A stretch of 64,000 nt of DNA. Source: JBCCMQ01 sp039026235. GTDB taxonomy: Bacteria > Pseudomonadota > Alphaproteobacteria > Rhodobacterales > Rhodobacteraceae. Shown here in pieces: positions 49,769 to 58,023 of the stretch (the first letter of the stretch is position 1; every line of letters starts with the position of its first letter). The notes beneath the pieces are model-generated. The model was not told the origin of the DNA. It ran no database searches and saw nothing but the letters and a program-made list of their open reading frames with translations. The translations under genes were made by a program, and so were the position numbers. Location of the stretch: assembly GCA_039026235.1 (NCBI GenBank), contig JBCCMQ010000002.1, forward strand, positions 284,786 to 348,785, written 5' to 3'.

Positions 49769-52624
49769 ATGGCGCAAGCCGCAAGGGTGACGGCCGTACT
49801 AGGCCCGACCAACACAGGCAAAACGCACTACGCGATCGAGCGCATGCTGGCCTACCGCACCGGTGTGATCGGCCTACCACTGCGGCTTCTTGCGCGCGAG
49901 GTCTACGACCGGATCGTCGCGGCGCGCGGGCCCTCGGTTGTCGCCCTGGTGACGGGCGAGGAACGCATCGTTCCCGATCGGACGCAGTACTGGGTCTGCA
50001 CCACCGAGGCCATGCCGGTCGGCATGGGGGCGGACTTCGTCGCCATCGACGAAATCCAACTCTGTGCGGACCCTGAAAGGGGCCATGTCTTTACCGACCG
50101 CCTGCTGCATATGCGCGGGCTGCACGAGACGCTCTTTCTGGGCGCTGCGACCATGCGATCGGCAATTGCCGCGCTGGTGCCCGAGGCGCGTTTTGAACGT
50201 CGTGAACGGTTCAGCGAACTGTCCTATACCGGCGCGAAAAAGATCAGCCGCATGCCGCCGCGCGCCGCGATTGTCGGCTTCTCGGTCGAAAACGTCTACG
50301 CGATTGCCGAATTACTTCGGCGTCAGAAGGGCGGCGCCGCCGTCGTTATGGGTGCGCTTAGCCCCCGCACGCGGAATGCACAGGTGGCGCTCTATCAGAA
50401 TGGAGATGTGGACTATCTGGTCGCAACCGATGCCATCGGTATGGGATTGAATCTGGATATCCGTCACGTTGCATTTTCCGGGCTCAAGAAATTCGATGGC
50501 CGCCGGATGCGACCGCTTGGTGCCCATGAATTGGCGCAGATTGCCGGTCGGGCGGGGCGGCATACCAATCCGGGCAGCTTCGGGGTCACTGGTGAGGCGC
50601 CACCTTTGGACGATGAGGTTGCGAATGCCATCGTCTCGCACAGCTTCGCACCTGTTCGACGCCTGTCCTGGCGCAATTCCAACCTTGAGTTTGGAACGGC
50701 CGAAAGACTGATCGCATCGCTTGAGACGCCCCCCACGCTGGAAGGATTGCAAAGAGCGCGCGAGGCCGACGATCTGTCGGCGCTCAAAACGCTGGTGCAA
50801 AGCCCCGGAGTGCATACGCGGCTGCGTGACGCGCGGGATGTGCGCCTGATCTGGGATGTGTGCCGGATTCCCGATTTTCGCGGAATCTCGGCGGCCGAGC
50901 ACGCTGGCATGCTCGAATCGATCTTTGGTTACCTGCATGAATATGGTCGGATACCGGACGATTGGATGGCCGGGCAGATGCGCAGGATCGATCGCGTTGA
51001 CGGGGATATTGACACACTTTCGACACGACTGGCTTATATCCGCACGTGGACCTATGTGGCGCAGCGCAAGGGTTGGCTTGATGACGAAAGACATTGGCGC
51101 GGCGAAACGCGCGCTGTAGAAGACCGCCTGTCTGATGCGCTTCATGGTGCACTGACACAGGCGTTTGTCGATCGGCGCACGAGCGTGCTTATGCGGCGGT
51201 TGAAGCAGAGGGAGGGCCTGGTGGCCGAGGTGCAGCAAAATGGGAGCGTGACCGTCGAAGGTCAGTTCGTGGGGCGCATGGAAGGGTTCCGTTTCCGCCA
51301 GGACAGCAGCGGGTCCGCCGACGAAGCCAAAATGCTTCGCCAGACCAGTCTGGCCGCACTTGCACCCGAATTCCATTTGCGCGCCGACCGTTTCTACAAC
51401 GCCCCGGATTCCGAGATCGATTTCACCGAGCAGGGTGGCCTGATGTGGGGCGAGCATGCCGTGGGCAAACTGGTTGCCGGTTCCGATCCTCTGAAACCCC
51501 AGGCCACCGCCTTTGTCGATGAAGAAGCCGGGCCCGACATTTCGCAGAAGGTCGCCCGCCGCCTCCAGCATTTCATAGACCGTCGGATCGCCACGCATTT
51601 TGAGCCGCTGATCGCCTTAAGCCACGACGAGACCCTGACAGGAATGGCCAGAGGTTTCGGTTTTCAACTTCTCGAAGGTTTGGGAATTTTGCGTCGCGAG
51701 GCGGTTGCCGAAGACGTAAAGGCGCTTGATCAGGACGCGCGCGGTGCGCTCAGAAAGCATGGCGTTCGATTTGGCCAGTTCACAATCTTCATGCCGCTTC
51801 TTCTGAAGCCTGCCCCGACCAGACTGCGCCTGGTGCTTTGGTCGCTTGCCCAGGGCTTTGATACGTTTCCCGAAAGCCCGCCACCGGGGCTTGTGACAGT
51901 ACCGGTCGACAAGGATGCGGCACCGGGACACGATACTATGTCGGGCTACCGCATCGCGGGCGAACGAATGATCCGGGTCGATATGCTGGAGCGCCTTGCC
52001 GATCAGCTTCGGGCCGAAGACAGCCGCGCCGGTTTTGAGGCCAAGCCGGACATGCTGTCGATCACCGGCATGACCCTCGATCAGTTCTCGGACCTGATGC
52101 AAGGTCTTGGTTATGCCGCCGAACGCGGCGAACGGCCAAAGGTGCGTCCCGAAAAGGCTGAAGCTGCTGCAATGCCCGCCGACCGGCCGACAGATGGCGC
52201 TGATGACGCTGCAGCGCCCCAGGGTTCGGCACCGACCATGCAGGAAACAGCGGAAGGCGATGGAAGCAGCGGTATCGCTGAAACACAGGAGACCGATGCA
52301 GTGGAGACCACGGTAGAGGCAGAGACCGTTGCCGTTTCCGACACCGATACCGCAGAGCCGGAAAACGAGGTCTTCTACACCTTCACATGGGCGCCAAGAC
52401 GGCGCCCCCAAGGCGACAAACAGCCGGGTGATCGCAGAAAAACGTCAAAGCCCCATGGCGGAAAGCCCAAGGGCGGCAAACCGCGTGAGAAACCTCATGC
52501 CAAAGACGGCGCTTCGGCGCGGCAAGGCGCCAAGGTCTATAAGGCGCGCCCGCCCAAGCAGGACAAGATTGATCCCGATAACCCCTTCGCCGCCGCCCTG
52601 ATGGGGCTGAAGGACAAAAGCTGA
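49769..52624 (+). CDS. Suv3-like DExH-box helicase, 951 aa
   Basis: This is an ATP-dependent helicase related to mitochondrial Suv3, the RNA degradosome helicase. The Walker A motif GPTNTGKTHYA is at residues about 12-22, motif II reads DEIQ (near 94), and motif VI is QIAGRAGRHTNPG (near 258). These are followed by a Suv3-type C-terminal helical region. The last 200 residues are low-complexity, acidic then Lys/Gly/Pro-rich (EDKQPGDRRKTSKPHGGKPKGG), as expected for an RNA-binding disordered tail. In Rhodobacteraceae it is followed by an S4 gene, fdxA and carD, as here. Confidence 0.9.
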   Translation: MAQAARVTAVLGPTNTGKTHYAIERMLAYRTGVIGLPLRLLAREVYDRIVAARGPSVVALVTGEERIVPDRTQYWVCTTEAMPVGMGADFVAIDEIQLCADPERGHVFTDRLLHMRGLHETLFLGAATMRSAIAALVPEARFERRERFSELSYTGAKKISRMPPRAAIVGFSVENVYAIAELLRRQKGGAAVVMGALSPRTRNAQVALYQNGDVDYLVATDAIGMGLNLDIRHVAFSGLKKFDGRRMRPLGAHELAQIAGRAGRHTNPGSFGVTGEAPPLDDEVANAIVSHSFAPVRRLSWRNSNLEFGTAERLIASLETPPTLEGLQRAREADDLSALKTLVQSPGVHTRLRDARDVRLIWDVCRIPDFRGISAAEHAGMLESIFGYLHEYGRIPDDWMAGQMRRIDRVDGDIDTLSTRLAYIRTWTYVAQRKGWLDDERHWRGETRAVEDRLSDALHGALTQAFVDRRTSVLMRRLKQREGLVAEVQQNGSVTVEGQFVGRMEGFRFRQDSSGSADEAKMLRQTSLAALAPEFHLRADRFYNAPDSEIDFTEQGGLMWGEHAVGKLVAGSDPLKPQATAFVDEEAGPDISQKVARRLQHFIDRRIATHFEPLIALSHDETLTGMARGFGFQLLEGLGILRREAVAEDVKALDQDARGALRKHGVRFGQFTIFMPLLLKPAPTRLRLVLWSLAQGFDTFPESPPPGLVTVPVDKDAAPGHDTMSGYRIAGERMIRVDMLERLADQLRAEDSRAGFEAKPDMLSITGMTLDQFSDLMQGLGYAAERGERPKVRPEKAEAAAMPADRPTDGADDAAAPQGSAPTMQETAEGDGSSGIAETQETDAVETTVEAETVAVSDTDTAEPENEVFYTFTWAPRRRPQGDKQPGDRRKTSKPHGGKPKGGKPREKPHAKDGASARQGAKVYKARPPKQDKIDPDNPFAAALMGLKDKS

Positions 52625-52656
52625 CTTCGGATAGTGGCAGCCTTTCCTCGATAAGG

Positions 52657-53007
52657 TTGGACAAATGGCTATGGCATGCGCGTTTCTTCAAGACGCGCAG
52701 CCTCGCCGCACGGGTGATCTCCGAGCACGGGGTGCGGGTAAACGGCGCGCGTGTCTCCAAACCCGCCCGCGCGGTCGGAACCGGTGATACCTTGACGTTT
52801 CTTCAGGCACGCCAGGTCCGGGTCGTGCGCATTCTTGAGCTAGGCAAAAGGCGCGGACCCGCGCCCGAAGCCGCGACGCTCTACGAGGATCTCAGCCCGC
52901 CGGCGCCAAAGCCGCCGCATGGAGCGCCTGCGTTTGAGGGAAAGGGAAAGCCCAGCCGCAAAGAGCGCCGGAACGCACGAGATTCATGGTCGGACTCGCT
53001 TGAATGA
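52657..53007 (+). CDS. S4-domain RNA-binding protein (Hsp15-like)
   Basis: The S4 domain (RLDKWLWHARFFKTRSLAARVISEHGVRVNGARV) occupies the first 50 residues, followed by a basic tail (GKGKPSRKERRNARDSW). The family includes Hsp15, which binds free 50S subunits carrying nascent chains. The start is uncertain: no ATG fits. TTG 52657 is the conservative choice, but the frame is open back to a CTG at 52621 that overlaps the helicase stop, and 12 more residues (TSDSGSLSSIRL) would give the family's normal N-terminus. Confidence 0.85.
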   Translation: MDKWLWHARFFKTRSLAARVISEHGVRVNGARVSKPARAVGTGDTLTFLQARQVRVVRILELGKRRGPAPEAATLYEDLSPPAPKPPHGAPAFEGKGKPSRKERRNARDSWSDSLE

Positions 53008-53059
53008 CCCGAGCGGCTGCAATACGACATAGAGCCGTCAAAGAACCGGATGCCGATTC

Positions 53060-53398
53060 ATGACCTATGTGGTGACCGATAACTGTATCGCCTGCAAATA
53101 CACCGACTGTGTCGAGGTCTGTCCGGTAGACTGTTTCTATGAAGGTGAGAACATGCTCGTCATCCACCCGGATGAATGCATCGATTGCGGTGTCTGCGAG
53201 CCTGAATGCCCGGCAGACGCAATCCGACCGGATACGGAACCGGACATGGAAGAATGGGTGGAATTCAATCGCAAGTATTCGGAGCAATGGCCGGTGATAC
53301 TTACCCGCAAGGATCCGCTGGATGAGGCCGAAGAACGCGACGGCGAAGAGGGCAAGCTGGCAAAGTACTTCTCCGAGGCCGCTGGAGAGGGCGGTTGA
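53060..53398 (+). CDS. fdxA: Seven-iron ferredoxin FdxA
   Basis: This 112-residue electron carrier has two cluster-binding sets, CIACKYTDCVEVCP (residues 9-22) and CIDCGVCEPECP (near 40-51), giving a [3Fe-4S] and a [4Fe-4S] cluster as in Azotobacter-type FdxA. Residues PEPDMEEWVEFNRKYSEQWP and a C-terminal extension follow. It sits between the S4 gene and carD, the common order in this group. Confidence 0.96.
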   Translation: MTYVVTDNCIACKYTDCVEVCPVDCFYEGENMLVIHPDECIDCGVCEPECPADAIRPDTEPDMEEWVEFNRKYSEQWPVILTRKDPLDEAEERDGEEGKLAKYFSEAAGEGG

Positions 53399-53516
53399 AC
53401 CGATTCGTGTTTGCTGAGCGCTTTGGATCCCAAGTCGTGCCCGCCTAAGCAATTGATAAATAATGGGTCCAGGTTGTGACGTAGGGTGCGATCTGGCGAT
53501 CCGGTGCAAATTGTGC

Positions 53517-53522
53517 TATAAC
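53517..53522 (+). promoter_or_regulatory. Possible -10 element in the fdxA-carD gap
   Basis: TATAAC is a fair -10 hexamer. The -35 region 17 bp upstream (TGGCGA) is weak, so this promoter is tentative. It would produce a leader that runs into the hairpin at 53553-53587. Confidence 0.3.
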
Positions 53523-53552
53523 TTCTTTACACAACGAATATCGAAACCCAGC

Positions 53553-53587
53553 ACCCGCCGAGTGATATCACCTGACGGGTCTTTTTT
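53553..53587 (+). terminator. Intrinsic terminator between fdxA and carD
   Basis: ACCCG (53553-53557) pairs with CGGGT (53576-53580). The inner GTG/CAC pairing extends the stem with mismatches, and six T residues follow. It may end the fdxA transcript or act in the carD leader. Confidence 0.6.
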
Positions 53588-53673
53588 GTCGGACTAACAA
53601 GGCTTTATTGTGGGGATAAGGCTGGATAATGGGCAAACGGGTACGTCGGTATAGCGTAAGGATGAAGGGCTAT

Positions 53674-54183
53674 ATGAGCAAAACCAAGAAATCGGAATTT
53701 CGTCCCGACGACTATGTGGTCTATCCGGCCCATGGGGTGGGTCGTATCGTCTCGATCGAAGAACAGGACATCGCCGGTATCCAGTTGGAACTATTCGTGA
53801 TCTCGTTTGAAAAAGACAAGATGACGCTGCGTGTCCCAACCAATAAGGCTCAGCATGTGGGCATGCGCAGCCTGTCCAGCCCTGATGTTGTCAGCCAAGC
53901 CATGCGGACGCTTCGGGGAAAGGCCAAGGTCAAGCGCGCGATGTGGTCGCGGCGTGCGCAAGAGTACGAGCAAAAGATCAACTCGGGCGATCTGATCTCG
54001 ATCGCCGAAGTCGTGCGCGATTTGCACCGGACCGACGACCAGCGCGAACAGAGCTATTCTGAGCGCCAGCTTTACGAAGCCGCGCTTGAGCGCCTGACGC
54101 GCGAGGTTGCCGCCGTGGGTGGAACCGACGAACGGTTGGCGCAGAAGCAGGTCGATGACATGCTCTTGTCGCGGGCAGCTTAG
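53674..54183 (+). CDS. CarD-family transcriptional regulator (CdnL-like)
   Basis: CarD/CdnL proteins bind RNA polymerase beta subunit and stabilise open complexes at many promoters, including rRNA. The 169-residue protein has the RNAP-interaction domain (FRPDDYVVYPAHGVGRIVSIEEQDIAG, residues 9-35) and a helical DNA-binding C-terminus (WSRRAQEYEQKINSGDLISIAEVVRDL). The ATG at 53674 has AAGGG 6 bases upstream; in-frame ATGs at 53662 and 53629 exist. It is closed by a strong terminator. Confidence 0.92.
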   Translation: MSKTKKSEFRPDDYVVYPAHGVGRIVSIEEQDIAGIQLELFVISFEKDKMTLRVPTNKAQHVGMRSLSSPDVVSQAMRTLRGKAKVKRAMWSRRAQEYEQKINSGDLISIAEVVRDLHRTDDQREQSYSERQLYEAALERLTREVAAVGGTDERLAQKQVDDMLLSRAA

Positions 54184-54205
54184 AGCGTTCTTACACACTG
54201 AGAAT

Positions 54206-54230
54206 GGCCGCGCTTTACGCGCGGCCTTTT
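54206..54230 (+). terminator. Intrinsic terminator after carD
   Basis: GGCCGCGC (54206-54213) and GCGCGGCC (54219-54226) form a perfect 8-bp stem with a 5-base loop, followed by TTTT. Confidence 0.9.
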
Positions 54231-54358
54231 CATTTTGGCAGCATTTTGGGCCAATTGGTCGGAATGCCGACTGAAGCGCACCTGGCATGTACCTTGATGT
54301 GCCTGGTTTTGCCTTGCGCCCAAGAGAGTTGCGAACGGAATGCCGTGGCAACGGTAAC

Positions 54359-54862
54359 TTAGTCCCTCAATTCGTCGGATCCGACGCCCCATAGCGCAGC
54401 TTTTGGCGTCCATCCGCTGTAGCCGCCCGCGCTGATCCGGCACCATTCAGTTTCGCAGGCCCCCAGCTTGGCTACGACGCCCAGCTCTGCCCGGGCGCGC
54501 ACGGTGGCGGTGTTGTCGGGCTTGGCGCGCATGGCAAGCATGTCTTGTTCGACAAGCACGGTCCGGACCCCAGACAAAAGCGAGTAATGAATCCAGCCAC
54601 CAGCGCCATCGCGATCGCGGATTCTGCGCCAGTGACCGTATTCGGCGGTGATCTCCAACGGCATTGCGCGTCGGGTCAGGACCCAGTCGATCCGGTGCCC
54701 AAGCGATGGTCCACGCCGCACGTTGCCTTCGGTCGCCTTCAGAGAAACATATCGGGGAAGCGGCAGATTGGTGACCGACCCACGTTCTTGCGCAAGGACT
54801 GGTGTTCCGCACAGCAAAACAGCAAGGGATAGCCAAAAAGACCGCCGCAAAACAGTATGCAT
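54359..54862 (-). CDS. SH3-domain envelope protein, 167 aa
   Basis: A signal peptide (SFWLSLAVLLCGTPVLA, cleavage near residue 25) is followed by two bacterial SH3-type segments. The first starts near residue 45 (GNVRRGPSLGHRIDWVL ... YGHWRRIRDRDGAGGWIHYSLLSG) and the second near 107 (LAMRAKPDNTATVRARAELG ... WCRISAGGYSGW). Such proteins bind peptidoglycan or peptides in the periplasm. It is divergent from the hydroxyacid dehydrogenase gene with 118 bp between starts. Confidence 0.88.
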   Translation of the reverse strand: MHTVLRRSFWLSLAVLLCGTPVLAQERGSVTNLPLPRYVSLKATEGNVRRGPSLGHRIDWVLTRRAMPLEITAEYGHWRRIRDRDGAGGWIHYSLLSGVRTVLVEQDMLAMRAKPDNTATVRARAELGVVAKLGACETEWCRISAGGYSGWTPKAALWGVGSDELRD

Positions 54863-54980
54863 TCGGAATTTTTTCCTGTCGTTTTTCGCCGCGAAATATT
54901 GTTGCGCGCTTGTGCCTGCTGTCGCCTTGCGTCACTTTGCCAAAACAAATGCCATGGTGGAAAGACCCGGGAGGATCACG

Positions 54981-55967
54981 ATGCCCACACAACGGCTAAG
55001 TGTGGTCGTTACGCGACGGTTACCCGAAGCGGTCGAGACCCGGATGTCTGAGCTTTTTGATGTGCGCTTGCGGGACGACGACGCGCCGATGTCGCGCGAA
55101 GAACTCGCCGCTGCGATGCGGTCTGCGGACGTGCTGGTCCCGACGGTGACAGACACCATCGATGCGGGGCTTCTGGCGCAGGCCGGCGACAAGCTGAAGT
55201 TAGTGGCCAACTTCGGAGCTGGTGTCGACAACATAGACGTTTCAACGGCCCGTCAGCGGGGCGTCCTGGTCTCGAACACACCCGGTGTCGTGACAGATGA
55301 TACCGCGGATATGGCAATCAGCCTCATTCTGGCAGTCACCCGGCGCATCCCCGAAGGATTAGCGGTTATGCAGGCGGGCGAGTGGCCGGGCTGGGCGCCC
55401 ACCGCGATGCTGGGCGGCCGGATTGCGGGTCGGCGTCTTGGGATATTGGGCATGGGCCGGATCGGGCAGGCCGTCGCCCGCCGCGCCAGCGCCTTTGGCA
55501 TGCAAATCCACTATCACAACCGCAAAAGGTTGCGGCCCGAGATCGAAACGGATCTGGAAGCGACCTTTTGGGACAGCCTGGACCAGATGATCACGCGGAT
55601 GGATGTCGTCAGCGTCAATTGCCCCCACACGCCGTCCACGTTTCACCTTTTGAATGCCAGACGTCTCAAGTTGATGAAACCGACGAGCGTTATCGTGAAC
55701 ACCTCGCGCGGCGAAGTGATCGACGAGAACGCACTGACGCGGATGCTGCGGGCGGGAGAGATTGCCGGGGCCGGGCTTGACGTCTATGAGCATGGCACGA
55801 ATATCAACCCCCGCCTGCGCGAGCTTAAGAATGTCGTGCTTCTGCCCCATATGGGTTCGGCAACCCACGAGGGCCGCCTTGAAATGGGCGAAAAGGTCAT
55901 CATCAACATAAAGACTTTCGAAGACGGGCATCGCCCGCCCGATCTGGTAGTTCCGTCAATGATATAG
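54981..55967 (+). CDS. D-isomer-specific 2-hydroxyacid dehydrogenase (glyoxylate reductase type)
   Basis: This 328-residue NAD(P)-dependent enzyme has VANFGAGVDNID near residue 74, the Rossmann motif GMGRIGQ (near 156), the catalytic-Arg segment VNTSRGEVIDENAL (near 237) and the His in LPHMGSAT near 292. It fits the glyoxylate/hydroxypyruvate reductase branch, with some overlap with gluconate-type reductases. A strong GGGAGGA ribosome site lies before the ATG. It is a different subtype from the GhrA-like enzyme at 38925. Confidence 0.92.
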   Translation: MPTQRLSVVVTRRLPEAVETRMSELFDVRLRDDDAPMSREELAAAMRSADVLVPTVTDTIDAGLLAQAGDKLKLVANFGAGVDNIDVSTARQRGVLVSNTPGVVTDDTADMAISLILAVTRRIPEGLAVMQAGEWPGWAPTAMLGGRIAGRRLGILGMGRIGQAVARRASAFGMQIHYHNRKRLRPEIETDLEATFWDSLDQMITRMDVVSVNCPHTPSTFHLLNARRLKLMKPTSVIVNTSRGEVIDENALTRMLRAGEIAGAGLDVYEHGTNINPRLRELKNVVLLPHMGSATHEGRLEMGEKVIINIKTFEDGHRPPDLVVPSMI

Positions 55968-55978
55968 GTCGTTCGGCC

Positions 55979-56605
55979 CTAGCCGCAGACCGCCAATTCG
56001 GCCCGGTAGGCACGCAAACGATCGACGCTTAAGTTCAAATGATCAAGACGATGTCGCAGTTGGCGGCGGCGCTTTTTTCGGTCTTCGGGCGTGTCGCGCA
56101 GTTCCTGGCGCACCTTGTGTATTTCGTGGTCGAGCGCGCTGATCTCTTGGGTCAACACATGGTGCCGCCAGCCCGCCGCATGCGCATGCTGCATCGCCAG
56201 GCTGGGGCCACCCGGACAAACTGGTGATATCTGTCGGCCCGCGCGACCTTCGGCATAGCCGCGCGCTGGCATGCAGTAGCTGGCGATACCGACCTGGCGA
56301 CCGGCTTCCCATGCGGCAGCGTCCGGTTGAATGCCGTGTTTGGCGCAGGCTGCATTGTGATCCGAAAGACGGTCAGCCAGATGTCCGTTCGCGCCATCCG
56401 ATTGCCCGATGGCATGCCAATGCCCTGCGGTACAATCGCGCTCGGAAAGGCTGGCGCAAGCCGCCGTCAGGCACAACAGGCCCACAAAAAGAAAAACCGC
56501 ACCATGGCTCGAAGATCGCTTTGTCTGATTGCCATTCGTCAGACAGTGCTGCCGATCAATGATTTCACGCAATAACTTTCGCCGGTTATTCGATACGGAG
56601 GCCAT
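55979..56605 (-). CDS. DUF2799-domain lipoprotein
   Basis: This protein of up to 208 residues has an N-terminal signal with lipobox TAAC near residue 50. The DUF2799 domain follows (ERDCTAGHWHAIGQSDGANG ... HNAACAKHGIQPDAAAWEAGRQVGIASYC). The C-terminal third is a charged helical coil (EIHKVRQELRDTPEDRKKRRRQLRHRLDHL). The long stretch before the signal suggests the true start is later than 56605, but no better-supported one is obvious. Function is unknown. Confidence 0.8.
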   Translation of the reverse strand: MASVSNNRRKLLREIIDRQHCLTNGNQTKRSSSHGAVFLFVGLLCLTAACASLSERDCTAGHWHAIGQSDGANGHLADRLSDHNAACAKHGIQPDAAAWEAGRQVGIASYCMPARGYAEGRAGRQISPVCPGGPSLAMQHAHAAGWRHHVLTQEISALDHEIHKVRQELRDTPEDRKKRRRQLRHRLDHLNLSVDRLRAYRAELAVCG

Positions 56606-56723
56606 GAATTCACGTGTTGGCGGCGGCGGTGCTCAGTCGCGCCGCCGTTTATCGTTAGAATTGAAATGTGCGCGTGGTCGGTTAGTGTCGCGCGAAAGTT
56701 TCTGGCCTTGGAAGGGATAGGAC

Positions 56724-57701
56724 ATGCGCAGGATCGTCTTCTTCGCGACTTCGTGGGTTGTGGCGGCTACGGTTGCCCTGGGTGATCCCCTTCCATCTTG
56801 GAGCGAGGGGCCGGCACGCGACCGGCTGATTGCTTTCGTCGAGGCCGTCACTGATCCGGCAAATGCCGATTTCGTGGCTGCGGCGGACCGCATCGCCGTG
56901 TTTGACAATGATGGTACACTTTGGGGTGAACAGCCGGCTTATTTTCAGTTCCTCTTTGCATTGGATCGCCTGAAAGCGATGGCAGCCGAGGATCCCGCAG
57001 TGCTTGAAAACGATGTTCTCAAGGCGGCCGCGGAAGGTGACCTTAAGACGGTCTTGGAGGCGGGCGAAGAAGGTCTTCTAGAGGTCGTGAACGCCACGCA
57101 CGCCGGTCTGGCGGTGGCGGAATTTCAAGCCGAGGTGCTGGCCTGGCTGGAAACTGCGCGGCATCCTTCGACAGGGCTTCGTTACGATGCCATGACCTAC
57201 CAGCCCATGGTCGAATTGCTACGGTACCTGCGCGACGAAGGGTTCGAGACTTTTATCGTCTCTGGCGGAGGTATCCACTTCATGCGCGCATTCACCGAAG
57301 CCGCTTATGGAATACCATCGCAGAACGTTGTCGGCACATTGGGTGAGACAAAGTACGAGACCGAGGGTGGGGAACCGCGTGTCGTCAAAGCACCGGGCAT
57401 CGCCTTTCTGGATGACAAAGAGGGTAAACCGATCGGTATTGACCGGGCGATCGGCAAACGTCCGATCCTGGCAGGCGGTAATTCCGATGGTGACTTCGCG
57501 ATGATCGAATGGACAACGGCGGGCCCCGGCCCGCGGCTGGGGCTGATCATTCACCACACGGACGCCGATCGTGAGTTTGCTTATGACCGCGACAGCGCCA
57601 TTGGCCGCCTGAATGACGGGCTTGATAAAGGACCAGGGATGGGCTGGCTGATTGTCAATATGGCCAAAGACTGGGATCGCATCTACACCGGCGCGCGTTA
57701 A
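56724..57701 (+). CDS. Secreted HAD-family phosphatase
   Basis: This 325-residue precursor has a signal peptide (FFATSWVVAATVALG, residues 6-20) and a haloacid-dehalogenase domain. Motif I is FDNDGT (near residue 61, both Asp present), motif II IVSGGG near 178, and motif III/IV GGNSDGDFAM near 252. Relatives act as periplasmic phosphatases on phosphoserine-like or phosphocholine-like substrates; the substrate here is not known. It is divergent from the DUF2799 gene. Confidence 0.88.
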   Translation: MRRIVFFATSWVVAATVALGDPLPSWSEGPARDRLIAFVEAVTDPANADFVAAADRIAVFDNDGTLWGEQPAYFQFLFALDRLKAMAAEDPAVLENDVLKAAAEGDLKTVLEAGEEGLLEVVNATHAGLAVAEFQAEVLAWLETARHPSTGLRYDAMTYQPMVELLRYLRDEGFETFIVSGGGIHFMRAFTEAAYGIPSQNVVGTLGETKYETEGGEPRVVKAPGIAFLDDKEGKPIGIDRAIGKRPILAGGNSDGDFAMIEWTTAGPGPRLGLIIHHTDADREFAYDRDSAIGRLNDGLDKGPGMGWLIVNMAKDWDRIYTGAR

Positions 57702-58023
57702 CGCCGCTGGATCATCCTATCGCGCACAAGTGTGTTGAGCAGCCGGCGCCGGCGCCTGGTGCTCCGCCGCTGTAACACATCCTCTCATTGCTTGGGCGAA
57801 GACCGTGGGCGGTTCCGCCGTATCTGCTGAAACATCGCGCAAACGCGCAAAGGGTGGGTTCGGAATCGCTCGCTCTGTTTCAACAACTCACGCCGTCCGG
57901 CGCCATCCATCACTCACCTGAGAGCCACGCCGGGGTCAATTGCCCGTGCATCTCAGCGCCACGCAGACTTTGCCTGCGCCACCTAATTCCGGCGTGCAAG
58001 GCATAGATGTGAGGAGAGATTTT
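57702..58023. other. 322-bp intergenic region before the 475-residue orphan
   Basis: No gene is supported. A GC-rich imperfect repeat (GCCGGCGCCGGCGCC) lies near 57740. The region probably holds a promoter, but no clear -35/-10 pair is seen. Confidence 0.4.

Noticed and set aside
50312..51598. 428-codon open frame antisense to the Suv3-like helicase
   Set aside because: Opposite strand of a clear helicase gene, with no ribosome site or domain.
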